A stretch of DNA of 64,000 nucleotides, taken from Sphingobacterium spiritivorum ATCC 33861. GTDB lineage: Bacteria > Bacteroidota > Bacteroidia > Sphingobacteriales > Sphingobacteriaceae. Position numbers and translations under genes: made by a program. Numbering within the stretch: the first letter of the stretch is position 1; each line of letters starts with the position of its first letter. The notes below the pieces were generated by a model. That model had not been told where the DNA came from, did no database searches, and saw only the letters and a list, made by a program, of their open reading frames with translations. Below, piece by piece: positions 17,282 to 26,594 of the stretch. The stretch spans positions 2,258,903-2,322,902 of the forward strand of contig NZ_GL379770.1 of NCBI RefSeq assembly GCF_000143765.1. Reading direction: 5' to 3'.

Positions 17282-18401
17282 TTTCCTTTTCTTTAGTATA
17301 TCTTTTCTTTCTCTCTACCGGATTTTCCAGTTTATCAAAAAACAACCATTCCAATGCCCGCGGAAATTCCTGAGACCAGTAAAACTCTTCATGTTTTCCC
17401 TCTGGGTGTATACTGGTTCTCACCTCAAATTCTATTGATTTGCTCTCTTCCCAACGACTCATAGCGTCTTTAAAAAGATTAATACGCTTTACCATATCCG
17501 ATCCTTCCGGTTCACCGCCATAGATATACGCTTTGGTATAATAAGGTTGATGGAAGCTCAGCATTGGAAAATTATTATTGGGATTCAGCCACAATGAGGG
17601 AGAAAACAGCATTAGTTTTGAATAGACTTCCGGATACAGAAACCCACCATAGATACTGATGAGTGCTCCTAATGAGCTACCTCCTATTCCGGTATGCTCT
17701 CTGTCTGGTAAAGTGCGGAAATGCTGATCAACATAAGGCTTTAATGTATCTGTTATAAACCGGATATATTTTTTACCTTCTGCCTTAACAGCGTACTCAT
17801 TATCATCTTCAAACACATATTCCTGGATACGATATTCGCTCCCGTGTTCTACAGCAATGATGATAATATCTCCAATGCCGTATTCGGCAAGCAGCGAAAG
17901 CTTTTTGTCGATCTCCCAGTTTCCGAACGGGCTATCTTCATTAAACAGATTCTGAGCATCCTGCAGATAGAGCACCGGATAACTCTTCTCCGTCGTCTCA
18001 TAGTCATAAGGAAGAAGCGCCCATACCTTACGGGTCTTATTCAGTTGCGGGATATAGAAGTTTTCGGAGATCAGTTCTATTTTGGGAAAATACTCTTCTT
18101 TGAACGGAGCCCAGTTGAGACGCCAGCCTTCCACAATATCTTCCACCTCTTTTGCTTTCTTTTTAACTTTTCTGTTGGGAGTGAATTGTGCTTCGCTATC
18201 AATTTCTACATTTCCCCATCCGCCTTTGGTAAATTTATATTCTATTTCAGAAGGTAAGATTTCATCATTAATTTCTATACAATATCCTTCATCAGCCTGT
18301 TGAAGACTAAAGCGCTTGTCTCTAGGATTCCAGTTATTGAAATTACCTGTGATGAATATGGTTCTTTCATCATTATATTCTGTTTTCAGAAAAAACTTCA
18401 T
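17274..18401 (-). CDS. Esterase with N-terminal CBM48/E-set-like domain
   Basis: First gene of the operon, 375 residues. Residues 1-80 form a small immunoglobulin-like domain with TIFITGNFNNWNPRDKRF, the pattern of CBM48/isoamylase-N domains. Residues 105-355 are an esterase-D/enterochelin-esterase-like hydrolase with nucleophile S243 in GIGGSSLGALIS and a likely histidine in IHPEGKHEEFYW. Enterochelin esterases have a comparable two-domain layout and cleave ester-linked acyl-amino-acid compounds. No signal peptide is visible, so it is cytoplasmic. The role in the cluster (release or breakdown of an ester-linked product) is inference. Confidence 0.78.
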   Translation of the reverse strand: MKFFLKTEYNDERTIFITGNFNNWNPRDKRFSLQQADEGYCIEINDEILPSEIEYKFTKGGWGNVEIDSEAQFTPNRKVKKKAKEVEDIVEGWRLNWAPFKEEYFPKIELISENFYIPQLNKTRKVWALLPYDYETTEKSYPVLYLQDAQNLFNEDSPFGNWEIDKKLSLLAEYGIGDIIIIAVEHGSEYRIQEYVFEDDNEYAVKAEGKKYIRFITDTLKPYVDQHFRTLPDREHTGIGGSSLGALISIYGGFLYPEVYSKLMLFSPSLWLNPNNNFPMLSFHQPYYTKAYIYGGEPEGSDMVKRINLFKDAMSRWEESKSIEFEVRTSIHPEGKHEEFYWSQEFPRALEWLFFDKLENPVERKKRYTKEKENV

Positions 18402-18909
18402 TGAAATTCTATTTTACTAAATGGAGTTATTATTTTACAATAGTTATGCGTGTACATGTCGATCAATAACCTGACATATTTTATCTCTTACAAAAGTTTA
18501 CAGTTGATCTGCGGCTAAAGCAACTGCAGAAAAACAATAAATAATTGTTAATTAGCGAATTAAATAAAATAACTAAATAATAATTATAGTTAGTGTGTGA
18601 ATTATGTAAGGTATATAACCCGTTATTAGTTAATTTAAAATATTGATAATTATATAATTATGGTATTTAGAAGTATAAATCCCCTGAACAAATATTAATC
18701 ATCATTATAAATATATACAATAAATGATAGTGTTTCAAACGTAATGTAATAATATTTCAATATTTGTCGTGACAACTCTACATGATACACGCCAGGATAT
18801 TGGTTAAATGAATTTGAATGCAATACAGATTCAGTAAAGTCAGCGTGTGACTTAAAGAATTAATTTCATATATTCAGGAAAGATTATTATAAATGAAATA
18901 ATCAGCTTA
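18402..18909. other. A+T-rich intergenic region upstream of the ligase operon
   Basis: About 500 very A+T-rich bases contain no ORF. The promoter of the eight-gene minus-strand operon must lie near 18420-18600, but no exact TAnnTTTG box was found close to the start. No riboswitch-like fold was recognised. Confidence 0.45.
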
Positions 18910-19107
18910 TCAGTTATAGATCCACATCAGAACCGGTTTCTTTGTACGCCTCAGTCTGGCATCAATAATTTTCATCGCCTCGTTCGAAACCATAGGACAT
19001 CTCCAACCTTCAGGACTTCCCTGCGGATTCTTTCCATTTAATGGATGTTGAAACGAAGAATACGTTTTAAAATTTTTGTCTATCAATTCTCTATATTGTA
19101 TCTGAAA
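18910..19107 (-). pseudogene. C-terminal remnant resembling a murein L,D-transpeptidase domain
   Basis: An open minus-strand frame with no start codon runs from a stop at 19108-19110 to TGA at 18910-18912. It reads FQHPLNGKNPQGSPEGWRC, then PMVSNEAMKIIDARL and a final PVLMWIYN. The cysteine context and the ending 'C-P-x-V ... i-I-d ... l-x-i-Y' resemble the catalytic end of L,D-transpeptidase_2 domains, whose usual form is 'G-C-P-A-v'. The rest of the domain is absent, so it looks like a truncated gene. The match is by pattern only. Confidence 0.35.
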
Positions 19108-19144
19108 CTACTGGCTTTTACGCTGCAAACTCATCTTATTCTCT

Positions 19145-19152
19145 TATCTTTG
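19145..19152 (+). promoter_or_regulatory. -7 box TATCTTTG for the ABC-F gene
   Basis: An exact TAnnTTTG box ends 26 bases before the GTG start at 19178. No TTTG -33 box stands at the usual 19-21 base distance. Confidence 0.5.
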
Positions 19153-19177
19153 CGACTGATTTTAATTCAAGCATATA

Positions 19178-20809
19178 GTGATCAATGTAAATAATATCTC
19201 CGTATCTTTTGGAGGAACAACACTTTTCAGCGATGTATCTTTTTCTATCAATGAAAATGATAAAATCGCACTGATGGGAAAAAACGGTGCAGGTAAATCT
19301 ACCTTATTAAAAATTATAGCTGGTGCAGGCAAGCCGACTACAGGTAATGTGAGCGGTCCCAAAGATGCCGTCATCGCATACCTTCCGCAACATCTGTTGA
19401 CGCAGGATAATATGACCGTATTTGAAGAGACGTCCAAAGCCTTTGAAGAAGTCTATAAAATGCGGGATGAACTGGAAGCGCTGAACGAACAGCTGAATAT
19501 CCGTACGGATTATGAAACGGACGATTATATGAAACTGATCGAACGGGTTTCGGAATTAAGCGAAAAATTTTACTCCATCGAAGAGACTAACTACGATGCT
19601 GAAGTCGAAAAAGTACTGAAAGGGCTTGGATTTGAACGTACGGATTTCACACGTCAGACGTCAGAATTCTCCGGGGGATGGCGCATGCGTATCGAACTGG
19701 CTAAAATTCTGCTCAAAAAACCGGATCTGATTCTCCTGGATGAGCCGACCAATCACATGGATATTGAAAGTATCCAATGGTTGGAAGACTTTCTGATAAA
19801 TTCAGCTAAAGCTGTTATCGTGATCTCCCATGACCGTGCATTTGTCGATAATATTACCAACCGCACCATAGAAGTCACTATGGGCAAAATATATGATTAC
19901 AAAGCCAAATACAGCCATTATCTGGAATTGCGTAAGGATCGTCGCATGCATCAGTTGAAAGCATACGAAGAACAACAACGCTTCATTGCCGATAATCAGG
20001 AATTTATTGACCGCTTCAGAGGTACATACTCTAAGACCTTGCAGGTACAGTCCCGGGTCAAAATGCTGGAAAAATTAGAGATCATTGAAATTGATGAGGT
20101 GGATACTTCTGCTTTGCGTCTGAAATTTCCGCCATCACCACGATCAGGTCAGTATCCGGTCATCGTAGAAGAGCTGACTAAAGCATATGGAGATCATACC
20201 GTATTTGAGAAAGCTTCCATGGTAATCGAGAGAGGTGAAAAAGTAGCATTTGTAGGTAAAAACGGTGAGGGTAAGTCAACCATGATAAAAGCTATTATGG
20301 GTGAAATAGATTTTGAAGGTACGCTTAAAGTCGGTCACAATGCCAAAATAGGTTATTTTGCACAGAATCAGGCAGCTTTGCTGGATGAAGAGCTGACCGT
20401 TTTTGAAACAATAGACCAGATTGCGATAGGCGATGTACGCGTTAAAATAAAGGATTTGCTGGGCGCATTTATGTTTAGTGGTGACGATACCACCAAAAAA
20501 GTAAAAGTCCTCTCCGGTGGTGAGAAAACCCGTCTTGCAATGATCAAATTATTACTGGAACCGGTAAATGTATTGATACTCGATGAGCCGACCAACCATC
20601 TGGATATGAAAACAAAGGATATCATCAAGGATGCCTTACAGGATTTCGACGGTACATTGATACTGGTATCCCATGACCGGGACTTTCTGGATGGACTGGC
20701 AAAAAAAGTTTTTGAATTTGGTAATAAACGGGTCCGGGAACATTTTGAAGACATCAAAGGATTCCTCGAATACAAGAAGATGAATAGCCTGAAAGATATC
20801 GAACGCTAA
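19178..20809 (+). CDS. ABC-F family ATPase
   Basis: The 543-residue soluble protein has two ABC ATPase domains and no membrane part. Domain 1 has Walker A MGKNGAGKST (34-43), signature FSGGW and Walker B ILLDEPTNHMD. Domain 2 has GKNGEGKST, LSGGEKTRL and LILDEPTNHLD. The linker with paired helices and basic residues (LRKDRRMHQLKAYEEQQRF) is the ABC-F interdomain region that reaches the ribosomal P/E site. ABC-F proteins act on stalled or initiating ribosomes; some protect against antibiotics, but this one looks like a housekeeping YbiT/EttA-type member. It starts with GTG, 26 bases after a -7 box, and ends at a terminator. Confidence 0.92.
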   Translation: MINVNNISVSFGGTTLFSDVSFSINENDKIALMGKNGAGKSTLLKIIAGAGKPTTGNVSGPKDAVIAYLPQHLLTQDNMTVFEETSKAFEEVYKMRDELEALNEQLNIRTDYETDDYMKLIERVSELSEKFYSIEETNYDAEVEKVLKGLGFERTDFTRQTSEFSGGWRMRIELAKILLKKPDLILLDEPTNHMDIESIQWLEDFLINSAKAVIVISHDRAFVDNITNRTIEVTMGKIYDYKAKYSHYLELRKDRRMHQLKAYEEQQRFIADNQEFIDRFRGTYSKTLQVQSRVKMLEKLEIIEIDEVDTSALRLKFPPSPRSGQYPVIVEELTKAYGDHTVFEKASMVIERGEKVAFVGKNGEGKSTMIKAIMGEIDFEGTLKVGHNAKIGYFAQNQAALLDEELTVFETIDQIAIGDVRVKIKDLLGAFMFSGDDTTKKVKVLSGGEKTRLAMIKLLLEPVNVLILDEPTNHLDMKTKDIIKDALQDFDGTLILVSHDRDFLDGLAKKVFEFGNKRVREHFEDIKGFLEYKKMNSLKDIER

Positions 20810-20835
20810 CCGAAGAAGATATACCTTAATAATAC

Positions 20836-20869
20836 AAAATGCCTGAAGTATAGACTTCGGGCATTTTAT
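20836..20869 (+). terminator. Rho-independent terminator after the ABC-F gene
   Basis: AAAATGCCTGAAGT and ACTTCGGGCATTTT pair with one G-T wobble around a four-base loop. Confidence 0.7.
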
Positions 20870-20944
20870 TTGATATAGCAATCTTCAGATCATGCAATCA
20901 TCCTTACATTCACCACGAATAATATGCTTCTGATAAAAACAAAA

Positions 20945-21415
20945 ATGAATAAACACAAATCGGCTATAGTCACATTTGTACTGATATTGTGTTTTCTTAT
21001 TTCCCTGATAACCGGACTTAGCATAGCAGCTTTTCACGATTACAGAGCCGGAATTCTTTTAGTTTTCCTGTCGCTATACTGCATCTTTGTTTTCAGAGCA
21101 TTATTATGGTATCTGATGGGTGAAGAAACAATCAGTATTGATGAAAATCATCTCATAATAGTGAAGAAAGCAGGTTTCTTTACGCAATCCCGAAGCTTTG
21201 ATCTGCAAAAAATAAAAGATCTGAGATACGAGAATCATCCTTATTCGTTTATGGATTTCTTTGTATCCAGGACAGTTCTGACTTCACTGGCTGCTTATGG
21301 AGTGATAGCATTTGAATACGATAAGATTCAACGTATTGGTATCGGAATAGAGAAAGAAGAAGCCGAAAGAATCATAGTGTTGATTAAGATGAGTTTGAAA
21401 GCTAATAAGGACTGA
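20945..21415 (+). CDS. Membrane protein with PH-like (bPH) domain
   Basis: The 156-residue protein has two membrane helices (about residues 7-27 and 36-58). A short cytoplasmic domain follows, reading EETISIDENHLIIVKKAGFF and then RSFDLQKIKDLRY, the strand pattern of bacterial PH domains in YdbS/YdbT-like proteins. The function is unknown; such proteins are anchored in the inner membrane. An ATG seven codons upstream (20924) is also possible. It lies about 75 bases after the ABC-F terminator as its own unit. Confidence 0.6.
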   Translation: MNKHKSAIVTFVLILCFLISLITGLSIAAFHDYRAGILLVFLSLYCIFVFRALLWYLMGEETISIDENHLIIVKKAGFFTQSRSFDLQKIKDLRYENHPYSFMDFFVSRTVLTSLAAYGVIAFEYDKIQRIGIGIEKEEAERIIVLIKMSLKANKD

Positions 21416-21450
21416 CAAAGTAGACAATGAAAATTATCTGTTCTTTTCTG

Positions 21451-21458
21451 TATATTTA
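21451..21458 (+). promoter_or_regulatory. Variant -7 box TATATTTA
   Basis: TATATTTA differs from TAnnTTTG at the last base and lies 26 bases before ATG 21484. It lies downstream of the in-frame ATG at 21427, which argues for the later start. Confidence 0.35.
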
Positions 21459-21483
21459 CAACAACATCTTACCTGAATTAATT

Positions 21484-21873
21484 ATGAAACGCATCCTGAT
21501 CCCTCTTACGCTTATCAGTGCCTTATTTTTTACATCTGCAAGCGCAGTAAAGAAACCAGAATTTACGGGTTGTGAAATGGCATCCACATATGCAGAACTG
21601 GCTTTTATGACGTTCAAAAAAGCCTATCAGTCTACTTCAATCGAAAATGCCAAACCGTTGCTAAAAGACGGAGTAGCAAAAGCAACAGAAGCATCAGCAT
21701 ATGCGCTTATACCTTCCTGCAACTGTGCTAATGCTAAAAACTATGCGTTAAACGCTGTAACGTTTGGTAACAAAGCTCTCAAAGAATCTGATCTGCAAGG
21801 CATGAAAAAATGGGCTAAAAAAGCAATGGATATGTCTCTGGATGTCTTAACAGCTACGCCAAACTGTAAATAA
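21484..21873 (+). CDS. Small secreted alpha-helical protein
   Basis: From ATG 21484 the 129-residue product has a clean signal peptide (MKRILIPLTLISALFFTSASA). Reading from 21427 would bury it behind 19 extra residues. The mature protein is helical and holds four cysteines (GCEMAS, SCNCANAKNY, and NCK at the end), which could form two disulfides in the periplasm. It resembles small conserved Bacteroidota secreted proteins of unknown function. It was not recognised further. Confidence 0.6.
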   Translation: MKRILIPLTLISALFFTSASAVKKPEFTGCEMASTYAELAFMTFKKAYQSTSIENAKPLLKDGVAKATEASAYALIPSCNCANAKNYALNAVTFGNKALKESDLQGMKKWAKKAMDMSLDVLTATPNCK

Positions 21874-22014
21874 TCTGCCGATAACCGAGCAGCTATAAAG
21901 ATAACAGATCCGTTTGTAATGATTCTTTCATATTCATCTGCTTCTCTTTGATTATTGGAATACTTTTTTTTAATTTGGCTGATTGATTGATTTATCAGTC
22001 TCAAAAGCAAAAAA

Positions 22015-22482
22015 ATGATGGAAAATAAGAAGATTACGGTATTATACGTAGATGATGAGGAGAATAATTTGCTTTCCTTTAAGGCGACTTTTCGTCTCAA
22101 ATATGAAGTCCACACGGCGATAAGTGGTGCGGATGCTATAGAAATTGTCAAAAAGAATCCTGTCAATGTTATTATTACGGACCAGCGTATGCCCGAAATG
22201 ACCGGAGTAGAGTTCTTAGAAGAGATTATTAAACTGGATCCACATCCTATGCGTATTCTGCTCACTGGTTATACAGACATGGCTGCAGTCATAGATGCCG
22301 TTAATAAAGGTAAAATATTTCATTATCTGAATAAGCCGTGGAGCGAAGAGGAACTGGACCAAACGATAATACGTGCTTATGAAGCCTATAATGAAAGAGA
22401 AAAAATAATAGAGACCAATTCACAGTTGGAAACATCTAACGAACAACTGGAATTTCTACTACGTCAGAAACTCCTTTCATAA
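22015..22482 (+). CDS. Single-domain response regulator with coiled-coil tail
   Basis: The 155-residue product is a receiver domain (residues 6-125) with acidic pair D13/D14, phospho-acceptor D56 in IITDQRMPEMTG, threonine in LLTGYTD and lysine in LNKPW. The remaining 30 residues form a Glu/Gln-rich coiled coil. There is no output domain, so it would signal through protein contacts. DQRMP-type receivers resemble those of RpfG-like and hybrid proteins. It converges with the receiver-kinase at 22501-23586, whose receiver is clearly related, and stands 18 bases from its stop codon. ATGs at 22015 and 22018 are both possible. Confidence 0.88.
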   Translation: MMENKKITVLYVDDEENNLLSFKATFRLKYEVHTAISGADAIEIVKKNPVNVIITDQRMPEMTGVEFLEEIIKLDPHPMRILLTGYTDMAAVIDAVNKGKIFHYLNKPWSEEELDQTIIRAYEAYNEREKIIETNSQLETSNEQLEFLLRQKLLS

Positions 22483-22500
22483 GGATCATCTGCATGCAGA

Positions 22501-23586
22501 TTACTTGCTCGGAATGACGACCTTAAATGTCGTTCCGAAACCAAGATCTGACTTCACATCAATAGTTCCCTTCAATTTTAATAAGGCATTCTGTACGTTA
22601 TAGAGACCAAATCCCATTCCTTTTGCCTGATCACTGCCCCGGAAGAATAATTTGAATATATCGCTTATATGTTCGGAAGAAATTCCTATCCCATTGTCAA
22701 TAACTGTAATCGTAGCTTCTGTCTCTGTCACATCAACAGATAAATTTACAATTTTATTCTCCAGTTCTTTACGCTGGTATTTGAACGCATTGGATAACAA
22801 ATTGTGCAGAATCAGTTCAAGAATAGCTTTGTCACTTTTAAATATATAATCCTGATTTACAGCAATTTTGAATGCAACATCTTTATTCTGTGTATACATT
22901 TTATAGAATTGGGCTATATTTCCGAACAGTTCTCTAAAATCTATATCCGATAAGAACAGCTCTCCCCTTCTCAACAGATAATAGTCACGTAAGCTATCAA
23001 TATAGGCATCCAGACTGATCAGTGAATCGTCCATCAACCCCAGTAGTTCATGAATACGGTCAATGTTGTCAAACTCCGAAGCCAGTCTCACTGCAGACAA
23101 TACCCCTGTAAGCGGATCACGAAGGTCATGGCTCACGCTGTATGCAAACTTATCCAGTTCGTCATAAGCCTTTTGAAGTTCTTCATTCTTAATCTCTAAC
23201 ATCGAATTGGCGATATAAAACTTATCAGCCTCCTCTACTGCAGAGATGATATCTTCTTCTACCCAGGGTTTACGAACAAACCTGAAAATATGACCCTTAT
23301 TGACTGCGTCTATCACTGTTTCCATATCCGCGTAGGCAGTCAGTAAAATACGAATAGGCTTCGGAAAATCTTTCTTTATACGGTGAAAGAAGTCCACGCC
23401 CAGTTCTTCCGGCATACGCTGATCACAAAAGATAATGCGTATATCAGGATTGGCAAGAAGTATCTCCCGTGCTTCTGTCGTATTTGATGCGGTGAGAACA
23501 GTATAGTTATATCTGAAATTGGCTTTAAAGCCAATCAGATTGTTCACTTCATCATCAATATATAATATTATGAGTTCTCTTTGCAT
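22501..23586 (-). CDS. Receiver domain-histidine kinase hybrid
   Basis: The 361-residue soluble protein joins an N-terminal receiver (D55 in FCDQRMPEELG, KPW near 105) to a HisKA-like helical hairpin with H152 in YSVSHDLRDPL and a HATPase_c domain (N-box HNLLSNAFKYQ, then VIDNGIGIS and GMGFGLYNV). This 'receiver first' order suits a kinase that is itself controlled by phosphorylation from another kinase, possibly the 7TMR kinase next door. Its receiver is a paralogue of the convergent response regulator, sharing IDAVNKG and R-I-L-L-T. Its start lies about 80 bases after that kinase gene on the same strand, so one transcript is possible. Confidence 0.88.
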   Translation of the reverse strand: MQRELIILYIDDEVNNLIGFKANFRYNYTVLTASNTTEAREILLANPDIRIIFCDQRMPEELGVDFFHRIKKDFPKPIRILLTAYADMETVIDAVNKGHIFRFVRKPWVEEDIISAVEEADKFYIANSMLEIKNEELQKAYDELDKFAYSVSHDLRDPLTGVLSAVRLASEFDNIDRIHELLGLMDDSLISLDAYIDSLRDYYLLRRGELFLSDIDFRELFGNIAQFYKMYTQNKDVAFKIAVNQDYIFKSDKAILELILHNLLSNAFKYQRKELENKIVNLSVDVTETEATITVIDNGIGISSEHISDIFKLFFRGSDQAKGMGFGLYNVQNALLKLKGTIDVKSDLGFGTTFKVVIPSK

Positions 23587-23668
23587 AATTATCTATTATG
23601 GTATTTCCTCAACAACCCTATGAGCGAAGTTAATGATAATTTATCGGACATTTAGGTATACTTTTTAA

Positions 23669-25819
23669 TCAAATATTTTGTTGGATCGGAAGGATCAAAG
23701 TAAAAATCGTTCCCTCTCCGACTTCGGATTCGACCAGGATCTTACCATGATGCTTAGCAATTGTATTGTAGGCTATTGACATTCCCAATCCGGTTCCTTC
23801 GCCCACATCTTTAGTCGTAAAGAAAGGTTCAAAGATTTTCTCCCGGATTTCCTTAGGAATACCTATGCCATTGTCGGCTATTTTTATATAAATAAAGGAT
23901 TTATCTTCATATATACCGGTCTCAATCTTTAACTTCCCTCCTGCCTTGTTATCAAACTTCTTGTTGATGGCATAAAGAGCATTCGTCAGAATATTTAAGA
24001 ATACCTGATTGAGTTTACCGGCATGACATTCTATTTTCGGCAGATCAGCATAGCTGTTTTCGACTTCGACACCCTCTCTTATCAAACTATTCAGGATCAC
24101 CATAGTAGACTCCAGTCCCTCGTTGATATCGGCAAATTTGAGTGTATCTTCGTCTACACGTGAGAATATCCGCAGACTTTTTACGATCTCAGCCGTTCTG
24201 TGAGCTCCATCGTGCATACCTTTTAACAGAAAATCAACTTCTGTCTTTAGATAATCTACATCCAGCTCCTGTTTATAAGCTTTGATCTGTGCCCGTTTTT
24301 CACTATTGCTCAGATCATCTGCCAGTGCCAGACGTTCGACTTCATCCACCATTTCCCAGATCATCTTAATGTCGCGTTTCAGCGGTGCCACATTAGAAGT
24401 CACGAAGTTGATCGGATTATTGATTTCATGAGCCACACCAGCTGTAAGCTGTCCCAAAGAAGCCATCTTCTCCGCTTCTACAAGTTGCGACTGCGTCTCC
24501 TTCAAATGAGTCAATGTTGTCTGAAGAGATTCGTTGGATTGCGTCAATTCCAGTGTACGCTCTTCCACTTTCTGTTCCAAAACGATATTCTGTTCCCTGA
24601 TCAGGCGCTCGTTCTCCAGCGAAATAGCGAGTTCCCGTGCCTGAGATACTTCCTTTTCCTCTTTCAGGATATTAATACTGTAAGCCAGACCGAAGGAAAG
24701 AAGAGCCATTTCTATTACGGAAGCCAACTGTACAGCATTGCTCGTAAAATCATCATACTCAAGTAATCCATAGTCTTTTAGAAGGAAAACTACGGATCCC
24801 AAAAGAAGAATCGTCCATCCAAATACAAAATATCTTGCCGGACGGAATCCATTTATCATGACACGGTATGAAATATATAGCACGTATAAAGAAGCTACAC
24901 CCGTGACCAGTTGCATACAGAGAAATGCCCGCTGCTCCCAGCCAAAGATCACCATAAACAAGCTTATCGTAAACAAGACAATAAATACACAGAAAAAGCG
25001 TCTTGCATGTGGTGCATTCTTCTTTAACTGGAGAAAAGTATAGGCAAAGAGTAGAGCACTCAGGCCGGACAGACAACCGAAAATAATAGGTCCCTTTGTT
25101 GCAAAAGACGGCCAGTCTGGCCACAGATACTGAAAGCTGTACCCCTTAATACCCATCTGCGTGATTCCGGCAAAAAGCACATACAGTACGTAATAAAGAT
25201 AACCTCTTTCCCGTACGGAAAAGAAAAGAAAGAGGTTATATATGGCCATAATAAAGACGATACCAATATAAATACCGCTTACCAGATTATCCCTGTTTAC
25301 CTGCGACACAAAACCCAGCTCATTACTGATATGTACAGGTAAGATAATCTGCTCTGTACTATTAATCCGCAGATAAAATACCTGCGAGCTATTTTCCGGA
25401 AGATGGATATCAAACACATAATTCGGTATCTTGTATTGTCGTTTGGAAAATATAAGATGCTCTCCCAGCTTTATGGAATGGTATTCACCTGAAGCAGAAG
25501 GCATGAATAGTTCGACTTCATCCAGTAAAGGATAAGCTATTTCAAGCAGAAGATCTGTTGCATGGCCCAGATTAGTAACCGGCAGCCGCAGCCAGATATC
25601 AGACGGAGAAATACCCAGATTAGGCACCTCGCTGTCCAATGCTTTAAAATCTTTAGAAGCCCGGATTTCAGCAAAGGAAACCCCTTCCTTACCCATATAA
25701 CGTTCGAGGCTCTTTCCAACGGTAAGCCTGTGGGTAGCATCATTAATGATCACCTCAGCATAAGATTGAAAATTGCCGGCGAATACAAAGAAAGATAAAA
25801 GGATAACCCAGAGCCTCAT
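23669..25819 (-). CDS. 7TMR-DISM sensor histidine kinase
   Basis: The 716-residue product has a signal peptide, a periplasmic 7TMR-DISMED2 sensory domain (about 25-170, with [11 protein letters not shown]), seven membrane helices (about 183-385), a coiled coil (390-450), a HisKA domain with H465 in [14 protein letters not shown], and a HATPase domain with [20 protein letters not shown] and [10 protein letters not shown]. It should sense an extracytoplasmic ligand, often a carbohydrate-like or small molecule in this family. A GTG at 25822 precedes the ATG at 25819; the ATG is used. It is the third gene of an operon with a GNAT-like protein and a methyltransferase, 10 bases from the latter. Confidence 0.9.
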   Translation of the reverse strand: MRLWVILLSFFVFAGNFQSYAEVIINDATHRLTVGKSLERYMGKEGVSFAEIRASKDFKALDSEVPNLGISPSDIWLRLPVTNLGHATDLLLEIAYPLLDEVELFMPSASGEYHSIKLGEHLIFSKRQYKIPNYVFDIHLPENSSQVFYLRINSTEQIILPVHISNELGFVSQVNRDNLVSGIYIGIVFIMAIYNLFLFFSVRERGYLYYVLYVLFAGITQMGIKGYSFQYLWPDWPSFATKGPIIFGCLSGLSALLFAYTFLQLKKNAPHARRFFCVFIVLFTISLFMVIFGWEQRAFLCMQLVTGVASLYVLYISYRVMINGFRPARYFVFGWTILLLGSVVFLLKDYGLLEYDDFTSNAVQLASVIEMALLSFGLAYSINILKEEKEVSQARELAISLENERLIREQNIVLEQKVEERTLELTQSNESLQTTLTHLKETQSQLVEAEKMASLGQLTAGVAHEINNPINFVTSNVAPLKRDIKMIWEMVDEVERLALADDLSNSEKRAQIKAYKQELDVDYLKTEVDFLLKGMHDGAHRTAEIVKSLRIFSRVDEDTLKFADINEGLESTMVILNSLIREGVEVENSYADLPKIECHAGKLNQVFLNILTNALYAINKKFDNKAGGKLKIETGIYEDKSFIYIKIADNGIGIPKEIREKIFEPFFTTKDVGEGTGLGMSIAYNTIAKHHGKILVESEVGEGTIFTLILPIQQNI

Positions 25820-25829
25820 CACAATTGCT

Positions 25830-26594
25830 TTATTTTACAGCCTTAGCTATAACCAGATTCATGGAAACAGTGAAATAACCGTTATTATCCGCAGATAATA
25901 AGCTATTTATAAAATCTTCAGACTCTTCTTTTGTCAAGACGGATTTGTCTACCATTTCTGCAAGTATCAGATCCAGAAAAACGTAGCGGTTGGCTTCTTC
26001 TTTAGTACGGACGACCATACAGAAGGTATCCAACTGAATATTCCGGAATCCGTTTGCATTCAGATCTGCCGTCAGTTTATTTCCCGCCCATCCGTTATTT
26101 ACTTTTTGTCCCGTCAGATAATTACGGATTTTCTGTTCTGTCGCAATATGTTGTGTATAAAAATTAAGGCTGTCCCATATGGTTTCTACCACAACGAAGG
26201 GATGATCCGTTTTCAAAACACGATACACTTCCCTGAATGTGGCATCCGGTTCAGGCAAATGCTGAACCACACGTTCCATACGTATTCCCGAAACACTATT
26301 ATCTTCAAAGTCAAGCTTATCTACTCCAGCCTGTACGAAATCTATGTTTTTTCTTTCACCTACAGTAGTTCTGGCGTGCCCGATCATAGCCTGGTCATGG
26401 TCAATACCGATAACTTGTCCGCGCTCTCCTACCATATCCGCTATGTTGATAGCATCCATCCCGGTACCGCATCCCAAATCTAAAATTACACCTTGCTGAA
26501 GATTTGCAAAAGGCGTATATGAATGAATTTTTAACTGTTTAAGAAAATCGCCGGTATCCACCAAATAACCGGCACCATAGTGTTTATTATCCAT
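25830..26594 (-). CDS. Class I SAM-dependent methyltransferase
   Basis: The 254-residue product shows the class I methyltransferase motifs: ILDLGCGTGMDAI (motif I, about 38-50), QVIGIDHDQAMIGHA (motif II), and VSGIRMERVVQHLPEP and YRVLKTDHPFVVVE (motifs post II and III). The substrate is not evident; UbiE/arsenite-type small-molecule enzymes have this layout. Its ATG follows the GNAT-like gene's TAA directly, and the 7TMR kinase starts 10 bases after its stop, so all three are very likely one operon. Confidence 0.85.
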   Translation of the reverse strand: MDNKHYGAGYLVDTGDFLKQLKIHSYTPFANLQQGVILDLGCGTGMDAINIADMVGERGQVIGIDHDQAMIGHARTTVGERKNIDFVQAGVDKLDFEDNSVSGIRMERVVQHLPEPDATFREVYRVLKTDHPFVVVETIWDSLNFYTQHIATEQKIRNYLTGQKVNNGWAGNKLTADLNANGFRNIQLDTFCMVVRTKEEANRYVFLDLILAEMVDKSVLTKEESEDFINSLLSADNNGYFTVSMNLVIAKAVK

